The position numbers and the translations under genes were made by a program. Of a stretch of 14,906 nucleotides of DNA, positions 1 through 6,895 are shown one piece after another. This stretch comes from Faecalicatena sp. (GTDB taxonomy: Bacteria > Bacillota > Clostridia > Lachnospirales > Lachnospiraceae), in NCBI GenBank assembly GCA_009774255.1, contig VSNK01000131.1, positions 1-14,906 of the forward strand, written 5' to 3'. The notes beneath the pieces are model-generated. The model saw only the letters and a list, made by a program, of their open reading frames with translations, had not been told where the DNA came from and did not search any database. Numbering within the stretch: the stretch's first letter is position 1; the number at the start of each line of letters is the position of its first letter.

Positions 1-147
1 CCAGCATTGGCATAAGTGTTTTTCTTACGCAGAAATTTTGCCATTTTGCGTCAAAAATTATTTATAAGTGGCCTAAATATTGTCCGTAAATGCATAATAG
101 TCTTTTCTATTTATATTGCTGCTGTTCCGCAACCGTTCGCTATGGCC

Positions 148-161
148 TGTAAACGGTTACA
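148..161. promoter_or_regulatory. cre-like operator (LacI/CcpA-type palindrome)
   Basis: TGTAAACGGTTACA matches the catabolite-responsive element consensus TGWAARCGYTWWCA at 13 of 14 positions (the mismatch is G for Y at position 9). It overlaps the stop codon of the WYL regulator gene. It may act on a gene to the left of the window, on a read-through transcript, or be chance. The remainder of 1-156 is AT-rich, and I see no gene in it. Confidence 0.35.
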
Positions 162-1119
162 CTGTTTCGTAATTCTCCCGCATGGCTTCAATAATCTTCC
201 GCAATTCCTCCCGAATGCTTTCCGGTTCCTGAAGCGTGACGCGGTCACCGAAGGTCAGAAGCCAGCTGATCAGATTATCCTTATCCGTATAGTCCGCATG
301 GAACAAAAGTCTTCCGTCCTCCTGTTCTTCGAAGCAATCCCGGCCGAATTCCTCCACCAGCCTCCATTTGCATTCTGCCGCGAACACCGCTTTCACCCGG
401 ATGCCTCCCGGGAATATCCTCTCATTTCTCAGATCAGGCAATGGAACTTTCTGCTTCTCAAAGCATTTCCCGGAAAGCCGCAGTTCTTCCATGCGATTCA
501 GCTTAAACAGCCGGAAATCTTGGCAGTCAGGACATCTCTGTGTTCCACACCGATCCGTACAGGACAGGTCTTGGCCGGAGGCCTTGCGTCCCCAGACATA
601 CCAGCTTGACCACCGGAAGATCAGGTAATATGGTTCGAGCCTTCTTCTGCTCTCCTTTTTCGGGGAAAAGTAAAGAAATTCCAGTTCCTTTCCGCCTTCA
701 ATGGCATCCCGGATGATCTCGATCTTTGGTGAGAGTGTATCCTTGTACCAGGAGGAAAGGTCGATCAGGACAGATTGATCTCCCGTCATAAAATCCGAGC
801 CGCCCGCGGAAAGCTTTTCCATGAGCAAACCGTACTGGTTCGTGCCGCTGACACTGTCCAGGCTTCGAAGCCCGGCAAGAATGTCTTGCATTTCCCGGGT
901 TGTCAGAACAGTCCTGTCTATTTTATAATTTTCCATAATGGAAATCCCACCTCCGGCTCCCCGCCTGGTCACAATCGGAATTCCGGCTTTGCATAGATCT
1001 TCTATGTCCCGGTTGATGGTTCTTCCGGACACTTCGAACCGCTCCGCAAGGCTGGGAGCCGTGACCGTTTCCTGCTGCAGCAAAACAGATAATATTCCAA
1101 TCAGTCTGTCAATCTTCAT
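157..1119 (-). CDS. WYL-domain HTH transcriptional regulator (YafY/DeoR type) with a Cys4 insertion
   Basis: A 320-residue transcription factor. The N-terminus (about residues 3-57) is a DeoR-type winged helix (RLIGILSVLLQQ, then ERFEVSGRTINRDIEDL), followed by a glycine-rich wing (RRGAGGGI). A WYL domain follows at about 140-215 (LEPYYLIFRWSSWYVWG, then DFRLFKLNRM), with the usual WYL C-terminal extension to residue 320. I chose ATG 1119 because AAGGAG lies just upstream and the product then begins MKIDRLIGIL; an upstream in-frame ATG at 1173 lacks an RBS and would add 18 unrelated residues. WYL domains generally sense nucleic acid or small ligands. Oddly, between the WYVWG strand and the DFRLFKLNRM strand there are about 17 extra residues carrying Cys187, 191, 196 and 199, which resemble a metal site. 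The target genes are unknown. Confidence 0.9.
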   Translation of the reverse strand: MKIDRLIGILSVLLQQETVTAPSLAERFEVSGRTINRDIEDLCKAGIPIVTRRGAGGGISIMENYKIDRTVLTTREMQDILAGLRSLDSVSGTNQYGLLMEKLSAGGSDFMTGDQSVLIDLSSWYKDTLSPKIEIIRDAIEGGKELEFLYFSPKKESRRRLEPYYLIFRWSSWYVWGRKASGQDLSCTDRCGTQRCPDCQDFRLFKLNRMEELRLSGKCFEKQKVPLPDLRNERIFPGGIRVKAVFAAECKWRLVEEFGRDCFEEQEDGRLLFHADYTDKDNLISWLLTFGDRVTLQEPESIREELRKIIEAMRENYETV

Positions 1120-1138
1120 ATGCGCTCCTTCGAAAAAC

Positions 1139-1173
1139 AGTATAGCATCCGGAATATGACAGCTATATGTCAT
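1139..1173 (-). promoter_or_regulatory. Putative promoter/operator of the WYL regulator
   Basis: On the minus strand a TATACT -10 hexamer (1144-1139) lies about 20 nt before the start codon. Just upstream is the inverted repeat ATGACA-N6-TGTCAT (1156-1173), a plausible operator for autoregulation. No good -35 box is visible, so this may be an activator-dependent or weak promoter. Confidence 0.4.
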
Positions 1174-1175
1174 GT

Positions 1176-1421
1176 TTAAATTAAAATCTGATTTTTGAAA
1201 GCCACTTTTTTGTTTCCGGACCTAATTTCCCCGATCCCGTAACGGTCGTGATATTTTTTAATAAGGACCGCCGCCTGTTCCGCATGCTGTTTTTCTACAA
1301 TTAATATAGGTCCGACACCACAGTTGAATGTCGAGAGCATTTTCTTTTCTTCAATATTACCAGCTTTTTTAATATAGGTAAAGACAAGCAATGTTTTTAT
1401 TTGCTGTAAATCGATTTCTGG
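1176..1421 (-). pseudogene. purM: C-terminal remnant of phosphoribosylformylglycinamidine cyclo-ligase (purM)
   Basis: About 80 codons match the very C-terminus of PurM (AIR synthetase, purine biosynthesis). AGNIEEKKMLSTFNCGVG corresponds to the conserved AGNV..HEMLRTFNCGVG segment, and a short IGEI motif comes near the end. Homology extends upstream of the first possible start (TTG at 1391) through EIDLQQIKT and then stops at a TAA at 1424-1422. PurM is normally about 340 residues, so the ATP-binding N-terminal domain and most of the enzyme are missing. There is no RBS or promoter. The break coincides with the left end of the hairpin repeat element at 1421, which suggests that insertion of or recombination at the element truncated the gene. 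It is non-functional as an enzyme. Confidence 0.8.
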
Positions 1422-1524
1422 TTACAGTTCACTCCTGGGCCGTGCACCACGCTGCACGGTCACAGGCCAGTATGTACTGGCCCTGGAATCTGGCCTCTTG
1501 CCGTAAGGCAACTCTAAATAGGCC
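1421..1524. repeat. Multi-hairpin intergenic element, copy A
   Basis: It starts with GTTACAGTTCA and contains three successive hairpins. These are CCGTGCA/TGCACGG (1440-1446/1453-1459, loop CCACGC), GGCCAGTA/TACTGGCC (1465-1472/1475-1482), and TTGCC-GTAA-GGCAA (1498-1511) inside an outer GGCCT/AGGCC stem (1492-1496/1520-1524) with a 3' side bulge CTCTAAAT. Copy B at 5028-5136 has the first and third hairpins at the same relative places, with different but complementary arms. It carries no ORF. Confidence 0.65.
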
Positions 1525-1544
1525 GAAATGATTCGACACGCAAA

Positions 1545-1587
1545 GTGAAAACGCCTCACTGCTGCAATAGCCAGGAGACGTTTTCAC
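1545..1587 (-). terminator. Terminator of the malY-like/APC permease operon
   Basis: The 9-bp perfect inverted repeat GTGAAAACG/CGTTTTCAC (1545-1553/1579-1587) lies 11 bases beyond the permease stop codon on the minus strand. The U-tract is poor, so termination strength is uncertain. It could also act on transcripts arriving from the left. Confidence 0.65.
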
Positions 1588-1598
1588 CCGATTTATCT

Positions 1599-2918
1599 TC
1601 ACGGTACTTCTTCATAAGAAGGTGTCAAATGCACTTTCTTGTTCACAATGGTTCCTGCCGCCACAGAGATCAGCAGGATTGCAATATTTCCTATAATCTG
1701 CTCTTTCGATGTGGATGCCAGCAGAACAACCACCGACAATCCGGCAATCGCCATTGCAATGATGCAGATTGCTTTCAGTTTCCCATCCCCCGCATAGAAT
1801 TTCGATTTTTTCCAGAGCTCCGGAAGCTTTTGGGGCAGCTTCATGGCAGAGTAAGCGATGACACCTCTGATCACGGTGAACAGAATCACCGTACTATTTG
1901 CCACTGTATTCAGATCAAGCCCTATAAGGATCGGCCCAATCGCAACAACATAAAACAGAAGAAGGATCCAGTGTGCGGAACCATATCTTTCATTGCGTTC
2001 AGCCAGCTTTTTCGGCAGCCATCCGTCGGCGCTAGCACGGCTGACCGGAAATACGATCATCCCGATATTAAAATTCAATGTAGTCAGCAGCGCAAACATG
2101 GCGCCTCCAACTACAAAAAATGTATAGATTCCTTTCGGCATAATGGCGCCTGCCGAAACACTCAAAGGCTGGTTTGCCACCTGCTCTACCGGCAGTACAC
2201 CGGCGGCCACCGTAGCCATGACCGCATAGACCAGCACGACACCCAATGTGGAGGCCGTCATTGCAAATGGGATATCTCTGGTGGGATTTTTTGCAACCGC
2301 GCTATAGTTAACGACATACTGCGCTCCGCCAGCCGCAAAGGTCAGATAAACCGCCGCGATCACGAAACCGCCGATTCCTTTCGTCATAAATCCATTGGTC
2401 AGATAGTCTCCCTGGATATGTCCGATGCCAAATGCGATATACGCGGCAATCGCGACAGCCAGAATAATGCATAAGATATTCTGCAGGCGCGCCGCCTGTT
2501 TTACACCGAAAAAATGCAGGCCGTACAAAATGGTAAGTACCACAAAACAGATCAGCTTCGCATTGACTCCAGGGAATAACGACAAAAAATAATCTGCGAA
2601 GGACAGCGCATACATGCTAATTGCCAGAGCGCTGAACAGCTGGATATACATATAGATCCCCGCCATCCTCTGGCCGCTGAGCACAGCAATCTGAGAATAC
2701 TGCCCTCCGAAAAAGTTGGCTGTTCCGCCGATATAAATCTGCGGGATCAGGGAAATCAATGTTAGGACTCCTGCCACAAGGTACGCAATATTTACACTTC
2801 TTCCCGTAAATCCGATGGCAATTCCTGTCATAGTCATGAGCCCGACACCGATAATCTGACCGGTTGCCATAGACAGTAAATCCAGACGCGATAATTTCTT
2901 ACTGTTTTCTTCGTTCAT
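1599..2918 (-). CDS. APC-superfamily amino-acid permease
   Basis: A 439-residue polytopic membrane protein with roughly twelve hydrophobic segments. The first helix carries the APC-type glycine-rich motif GQIIGVG (residues 20-26), and a FAAGG segment follows later, as in APC transporters. The length fits the family (about 430-500). Members import amino acids or related amines by proton or cation symport, or by exchange, in the cytoplasmic membrane. I chose ATG 2918 (MNEENSKK) because AAAGGAG sits 7 nt upstream; the in-frame ATG at 2942 has no comparable site. It lies 84 nt behind the PLP-enzyme gene on the same strand and is followed by a terminator, so the two are probably co-transcribed, pointing to uptake of that enzyme's substrate. 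The exact substrate cannot be read from the sequence. Confidence 0.88.
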   Translation of the reverse strand: MNEENSKKLSRLDLLSMATGQIIGVGLMTMTGIAIGFTGRSVNIAYLVAGVLTLISLIPQIYIGGTANFFGGQYSQIAVLSGQRMAGIYMYIQLFSALAISMYALSFADYFLSLFPGVNAKLICFVVLTILYGLHFFGVKQAARLQNILCIILAVAIAAYIAFGIGHIQGDYLTNGFMTKGIGGFVIAAVYLTFAAGGAQYVVNYSAVAKNPTRDIPFAMTASTLGVVLVYAVMATVAAGVLPVEQVANQPLSVSAGAIMPKGIYTFFVVGGAMFALLTTLNFNIGMIVFPVSRASADGWLPKKLAERNERYGSAHWILLLFYVVAIGPILIGLDLNTVANSTVILFTVIRGVIAYSAMKLPQKLPELWKKSKFYAGDGKLKAICIIAMAIAGLSVVVLLASTSKEQIIGNIAILLISVAAGTIVNKKVHLTPSYEEVP

Positions 2919-3002
2919 AATCGAACTCCTTTCCTCTCTCATTTCTTTCCAGACTTTGTTTTCTGTTTCGTTTTCCTGTATCGTCCGGATCTTGCAGAAT
3001 TT

Positions 3003-4193
3003 CTATGCATAGACGGCACGGCGGATCCTGTCCAGCGCCTCTTTGAGTATACTCCTGGGACAGCCGATATTCAGGCGCATATGATCCTCACCGCCCGGTC
3101 CGAACCAGGGTCCCTGTACGCAGACCACCCCTGCATCATAGAGGAATCTCCGAAACAATTCCGCATCTCCCAGGCCCAGCTCGGAAAAATCAAGCCAGCA
3201 TAAAAACGTTCCCTCCGGGCGGATCATTGTCACTCCCGGCATCTGCTCTTTAAGATAATTTTCCAAAAAATCTACGTTTTCCTGCAGATACATTACTTCC
3301 TGCCTGGCCCATTCGGCACCTTCCGGCGAATAGGCAGCTGTGACGCACTCAATCCCGAATGTATTTCTCACATCTAAGGACATTGCTGTCTGCACTTTTA
3401 CGAACCGTGTCCTTATTTCCTCATTGGGTATAATCGCCGCGCTGACTTTCAGCCCTGCAACATTGAATGTTTTTCCCGGTGCGGTCAAATGGATAAAATG
3501 CTCCGCATAGCGTTCATCCAGGGAGAGGAGCGGATAGTGTTTGTACCCCTCATACACGATATCTGAATGGATCTCATCCGATACAAGCATCACATCATGC
3601 TTCAGACAGATTTCTGCCACAGCGCACAGTTCCTCTCTCGTCCAGACCCTGCCTACCGGGTTATGAGGGCTGCAGAGAACCAGCATCCTGTTATCCGGAT
3701 CTGCGGCAAGGTTTTCCAGTTCTTCCAGGTTCATCCGGAATGTTCCGTCTTTTACGGTCAGGCCATTATTTACCACGGTCCTCCCCGTATGTTTCACAAT
3801 CGCCGCAAACGGGTCATAGACAGGCTGCTGGATGATGACCCCATCGCCTTCCTTTGTAAATGTCCGAATCGCAATGTTGATCGAAGCTACGACGGTAGGC
3901 ACATAAGAAATCCACTCCGGCCTTACCGTCCAGTCAAATTGCCGTTTCTGCCAATAACAGATACTTTTATAAAAGTCTGCCATAGGAGCACAATATCCAT
4001 AAATCTCCTTTTCGGCCCGATTTTTTACTGCCTCCACGATCACCGGTGCACAGGCAAACTCCGTGTCCGCCAGCCACATCGGAATCGTATCCTTTGGGAT
4101 CTCACAGTGCAGATAAGACTCCACCGCCGCCGAATGCCATTTCATATCGTTCGTACTCTTCCTGTCTACAATTCGATCAAAATCATATTTCAT
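3003..4193 (-). CDS. PLP-dependent C-S lyase / aminotransferase of the PatB/MalY type
   Basis: A 396-residue fold-type I PLP enzyme. MKYDFDRIVDRKSTNDMKW and PMWLADTEF (38-46) match the N-terminal signatures of MalY/PatB proteins. The cofactor site shows CSPHNPVG (N178), SDEIHSDI (D206), and APGKTFNVAGLK with the Schiff-base lysine K241. R373 (HMRLN) should bind the substrate carboxylate. Family members cleave C-S bonds of cystathionine or cysteine conjugates to pyruvate, ammonia and a thiol, or act as aminotransferases. I chose ATG 4193 because GGAGG precedes it by 8 nt and the family N-terminus begins there; the reading frame stays open a further 65 codons upstream, but that stretch overlaps the terminator-like hairpin and the TetR gene end. 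It pairs with the downstream APC permease, which suggests degradation of an imported amino-acid-like substrate. Confidence 0.9.
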   Translation of the reverse strand: MKYDFDRIVDRKSTNDMKWHSAAVESYLHCEIPKDTIPMWLADTEFACAPVIVEAVKNRAEKEIYGYCAPMADFYKSICYWQKRQFDWTVRPEWISYVPTVVASINIAIRTFTKEGDGVIIQQPVYDPFAAIVKHTGRTVVNNGLTVKDGTFRMNLEELENLAADPDNRMLVLCSPHNPVGRVWTREELCAVAEICLKHDVMLVSDEIHSDIVYEGYKHYPLLSLDERYAEHFIHLTAPGKTFNVAGLKVSAAIIPNEEIRTRFVKVQTAMSLDVRNTFGIECVTAAYSPEGAEWARQEVMYLQENVDFLENYLKEQMPGVTMIRPEGTFLCWLDFSELGLGDAELFRRFLYDAGVVCVQGPWFGPGGEDHMRLNIGCPRSILKEALDRIRRAVYA

Positions 4194-4220
4194 AATGTAT
4201 TCCTCCAATTCATCTGAACC

Positions 4221-4273
4221 CAAAAATACCTTGTTCATTTCTCTGGCAAAAGCCTGGAAGTAAACAAGGTATT
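4221..4273 (-). terminator. Terminator/attenuator between the TetR gene and the malY-like gene
   Basis: The 11-bp perfect inverted repeat AATACCTTGTT/AACAAGGTATT (4225-4235/4263-4273) is followed on the minus strand by a short run of T (GGTATTTTTG). It has an inner CTGGC/GCC pairing. It lies about 40 nt after the TetR stop and only 28 nt before the next start codon, leaving no room for a separate promoter after it. It may therefore attenuate, rather than fully end, transcription into the lyase gene. Confidence 0.6.
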
Positions 4274-4312
4274 CTTTCTGATTTATCAGTCTGGTTTTCT
4301 GCATAAATCCAC

Positions 4313-4909
4313 TCATTTTCGATACAAAGACAAGTAATTTGTGACCATATTCCGCACATGGATCTGAGGCTCCTTTGTGCCTCCCCACAGCCAGTCCAGC
4401 GTGATCCCGCGTATAATGATGAACAACTCATGAGCCAGCTCTTCGACTGCCACCTCTTCTTTCAGTTCACCCTTTTCGATGCCGGATTTCAGAAGCCCCA
4501 TCATACCGTTGACCATGACTCGTTCCATGCTGAAAAACTGGTCGCTGTTATGCAGGAGCTGTGCCCGGTACAGCTGGGAGATCTGTTTGGAACCGTACCT
4601 CACGCCAAGCCCTACCTGCTCCTCTGCAAATATGATAATCTTCTCCGTAATGTCCGCATCTGATTTTTCAAGGCGCGGGATCACATTGTCCTGAAAATAT
4701 TCATCCGCAACGCCGTACCATTCCAGGATTAACGCCTCCTTGCTGGCGAAATAATGGTAAAACGCGCCTACCGAGACCCCAGCTGCCCTGCAGATGTCCT
4801 GTATCGTCAAAGAATCAAATCCTCTTTCTTCCGTTAATGTGAATGCTGTCTCCAGAATGTGTCGCTTGCTCTGAATTGCCTGCTGCTTCCTGCTCGTCAT
4901 TTTTTCCAA
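4313..4909 (-). CDS. TetR/AcrR-family transcriptional regulator
   Basis: A 198-residue repressor-type protein. The N-terminal helix-turn-helix domain (about residues 12-60) has the classic TetR pattern: ILETAFTLTEERGFDSLTI, then DICRAAGVSVGAFYHYFASKEAL. The remainder is a helical ligand-binding and dimerisation domain with no identifiable ligand. The start is uncertain. TTG at 4909 has AAGGAGG 7 nt upstream and is preferred; ATG at 4900 (MTSRKQQ) is the alternative, and an upstream ATG at 5014 is unlikely because it lies before the predicted promoter. It stands between the CoA-transferase operon and the lyase-permease genes and could control either or both. Its own promoter carries an inverted repeat at the start of transcription, suggesting autoregulation. 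Confidence 0.9.
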   Translation of the reverse strand: MEKMTSRKQQAIQSKRHILETAFTLTEERGFDSLTIQDICRAAGVSVGAFYHYFASKEALILEWYGVADEYFQDNVIPRLEKSDADITEKIIIFAEEQVGLGVRYGSKQISQLYRAQLLHNSDQFFSMERVMVNGMMGLLKSGIEKGELKEEVAVEELAHELFIIIRGITLDWLWGGTKEPQIHVRNMVTNYLSLYRK

Positions 4910-4937
4910 ACCAACGCCTCCTTGTCCTGGTCTTTTC

Positions 4938-4987
4938 CTCATTTCTGCAATGAGTCTAATTATAAAGCAAGAATCTTCGGTTTGCAA
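4938..4987 (-). promoter_or_regulatory. Promoter and putative operator of the TetR gene
   Basis: On the minus strand TTGCAA (4987-4982), a 17-nt spacer and TATAAT (4964-4959) form a sigma-A type promoter. Immediately downstream, at the predicted transcription start, is the inverted repeat CTCATT-N5-AATGAG (4938-4954), 17 bp long, a typical size and place for a TetR-family operator. Confidence 0.65.
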
Positions 4988-5014
4988 GACAACTCCGGCC
5001 GTTGGTTTTTTCAC

Positions 5015-5194
5015 GGCCTAACCGACATTACTGTTCACGGTGCCTTGCACCCTGCTGCAAGGCATCCGGCCAGTAAAATAGCGGTTGCTGGCAACCAGTC
5101 CCTCGCCGTCAGGCGACTTTTCAATGGGCTGGTTGCGTTACAGTGCGCGGCCGGTTAGGCCTTGAACTGTAACTAACCGGCCGCAAACTGTAAC
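5015..5194. repeat. Multi-hairpin intergenic element, copy B, with terminal inverted repeats
   Basis: Outer inverted repeat GGCCTAACCG (5015-5024) pairs with CGGTTAGGCC (5152-5161). TTACTGTTCA (5028-5037) is answered by TGAACTGTAA (5163-5172), 9 of 10 complementary. Inside are GCCTTGCA/TGCAAGGC (5042-5049/5056-5063, loop CCCTGC) and a long stem GCAACCAG/CTGGTTGC (5091-5098/5129-5136) enclosing TCGCC-GTCA-GGCGA (5103-5116) with the bulge CTTTTCAAT. The right end is a nested hairpin: GTTACAGT (5137-5144) with ACTGTAAC (5187-5194) around GCGGCCGGTTAG/CTAACCGGCCGC (5147-5158/5173-5184). This last hairpin lies just after the CoA-transferase stop and may also terminate that operon, though it lacks a U-tract. 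CGTTGGTTTT occurs directly repeated at 5000-5009 and 5194-5203. Confidence 0.65.
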
Positions 5195-5205
5195 GTTGGT
5201 TTTAC

Positions 5206-6816
5206 TTAATTCTGGCTCCATCCACTGCCTTCGGTAAATCTTAAATTTTCTGTTTTTGCCGGATAAGCCGTATTTACCACAGCCGGACTTGTAAATCCGC
5301 ATTCCCCTGGAATGGCACATCCGTCCACATATTGAAGCATATCCTTCCATATTTCCGCATCATAATGTTCCGTCACTTTGCTCTGATCCGTGCTCTGCCA
5401 GTCATTGCAAAAGTCCGCACACTCGTGCAGATACTGTGCGCCCCGGGTAAGAGAGGTCACCACATGATATCCGCCGCCTTCCTTCAGCTTTGCGGCCAGT
5501 GCCTGCAGGGTTCCAAGCGCCAGTAAAAATCCCGGGAAATAATCCATCGGTACACCGCTAAGGTTTTCCGGATGCTCCGCACTGCCGTTTCGGATCGAAA
5601 TACCGGAAATATCTTCGGCACAGGGTGCCCAGCCCGGCCGGTTCTTCCATTCCGTATCAGAAAAGCACATCAGGTTCGAATAAATCACATTGGGATTCAG
5701 CTTTCGTATCTCCTCTTCTGACAGGCCAAACTTATCCAGTGAACCATTTCTGTATGTATACGTGATCACATCTGCTTCCCGGATCAGTTCCTTTGCCCTT
5801 TCCAGTTGTTCCGGAATCCGGAAATCCAGGTCAATCAGACGCTTGCCGGCCCATCCGTCATACTCGTTCATGCACTGCTCCTGATCCATAAAGCTTCCTC
5901 TCCTGACCAGCAGCACATCTGCTCCATACTCTGCAAGAATCCGTGAACAGGCCGGTCCCGCAATGATATGCGTCAGATCCAGAACCTTGATCCCGGATAA
6001 CGGCCCCCGGGCATTTGGCTTTTCCCAGCCCGGCAGAGCACCGTCCGTGCACTTTTCCACATTTACAATCGGCATGGCAAGAACCGCTTTTCCCACTGCG
6101 CTGTTCTCCCACTCAGCCCTGTCCCTGACAATCGTTGCGCATGCGCCGCAGTCAAAGATCATATCCTCCAGTTCCTGGGAATCGTATTTCGCGATGGCCT
6201 CCCGCACTTCTTTGGAATCCTCCTCTGCCGTATTGATCAGATACTGGTCATATGGCTTCGAGAGCTGTAAAGCCTCCACCATCTTTTTCAGCTTGTTCTG
6301 ATAGTACGCATGGAGGGAAATCATACGTCCGTCCTTTGTCCTATATTTATGCCATTCGCCTGCAAGGGCATTACTCAGGTGCGTGGCCGCCATCAGACGC
6401 TTCATTCGGAATTCCTCATTCGTGTAATTGGCCATAAATACCCGATCTGCCTGAAGCCCTGCGAATGCCATATCGCAGCAAACCTGTGCATGCTCCACAT
6501 CGTCGCCGCGCAGCCTCCCGATCTCTGTCACAACCGAGCTGCATGCGGATAAAACAGCCGCCATGGCTGCGGTCTGCGGGATCTTTTCCTCCTCGAAAAG
6601 ATTCTTGACCGCAGGTACACGCAGCTTTGTCAGTTCTGCCGCCAGCGGACCGGGAAACGGATTGTCTTCATAGCACCCTTTTTCAAACATTTCTTTTTTG
6701 GAATCGTCCCCCACAAACACGGTGGGCACAGGCCGGATTCCCGTCTTTTTTATGATATCCTCAAAAATCATCTGTGCCTGTTTTGCCTTTTTTAGCATGA
6801 TCCTGTTCTCTGCCAT
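5206..6816 (-). CDS. CaiB/BaiF (family III) CoA-transferase-like protein, domain-swapped form
   Basis: A 536-residue protein with two CaiB-like parts in the reverse of the usual order. Residues about 60-255 resemble the C-terminal part of family III CoA-transferases (YRTKDGRMISLHAYYQNKL at 158-176, FDCGACATIVRDRAEW at 221-236). Residues about 270-465 are the CoA-binding N-terminal part (GPLSGIKVLDLTHIIAGPACSRILAEYGADV, then GFLLALGTLQALAAKLKEGGGYHV). Canonical enzymes move CoA between carboxylic acids through an aspartyl anhydride. Here the motif RPGF-Asp reads RPGW-Ala (A397), so the catalytic aspartate appears to be missing; Glu401 or Asp402 are nearby. Start ATG 6816 has AAGGAGG 7 nt upstream. 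The gene follows the enoate-reductase gene by 79 nt and is probably co-transcribed with it. Its substrate is unknown, and it may not be an active transferase. Confidence 0.85.
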   Translation of the reverse strand: MAENRIMLKKAKQAQMIFEDIIKKTGIRPVPTVFVGDDSKKEMFEKGCYEDNPFPGPLAAELTKLRVPAVKNLFEEEKIPQTAAMAAVLSACSSVVTEIGRLRGDDVEHAQVCCDMAFAGLQADRVFMANYTNEEFRMKRLMAATHLSNALAGEWHKYRTKDGRMISLHAYYQNKLKKMVEALQLSKPYDQYLINTAEEDSKEVREAIAKYDSQELEDMIFDCGACATIVRDRAEWENSAVGKAVLAMPIVNVEKCTDGALPGWEKPNARGPLSGIKVLDLTHIIAGPACSRILAEYGADVLLVRRGSFMDQEQCMNEYDGWAGKRLIDLDFRIPEQLERAKELIREADVITYTYRNGSLDKFGLSEEEIRKLNPNVIYSNLMCFSDTEWKNRPGWAPCAEDISGISIRNGSAEHPENLSGVPMDYFPGFLLALGTLQALAAKLKEGGGYHVVTSLTRGAQYLHECADFCNDWQSTDQSKVTEHYDAEIWKDMLQYVDGCAIPGECGFTSPAVVNTAYPAKTENLRFTEGSGWSQN

Positions 6817-6895
6817 GTGCGTTCCTCCTTAACAATACAGCAGCCTCCCTGCCTCTCCTTTGACAGCAATTTCTCAAAATATGTTTATCTTTTTA

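Noticed and set aside
1545..2474. 309-residue plus-strand reading frame opposite the APC permease
   Set aside because: Rich in His, Arg, Cys and Gln, with no family resemblance; it is the antisense shadow of a clear membrane-protein gene.
4194..4388. A 65-residue N-terminal extension of the PLP lyase
   Set aside because: The frame is open, but the family N-terminus (MKYDFD) starts at 4193 behind a good RBS, and the extension overlaps the TetR gene end and a terminator-like hairpin.
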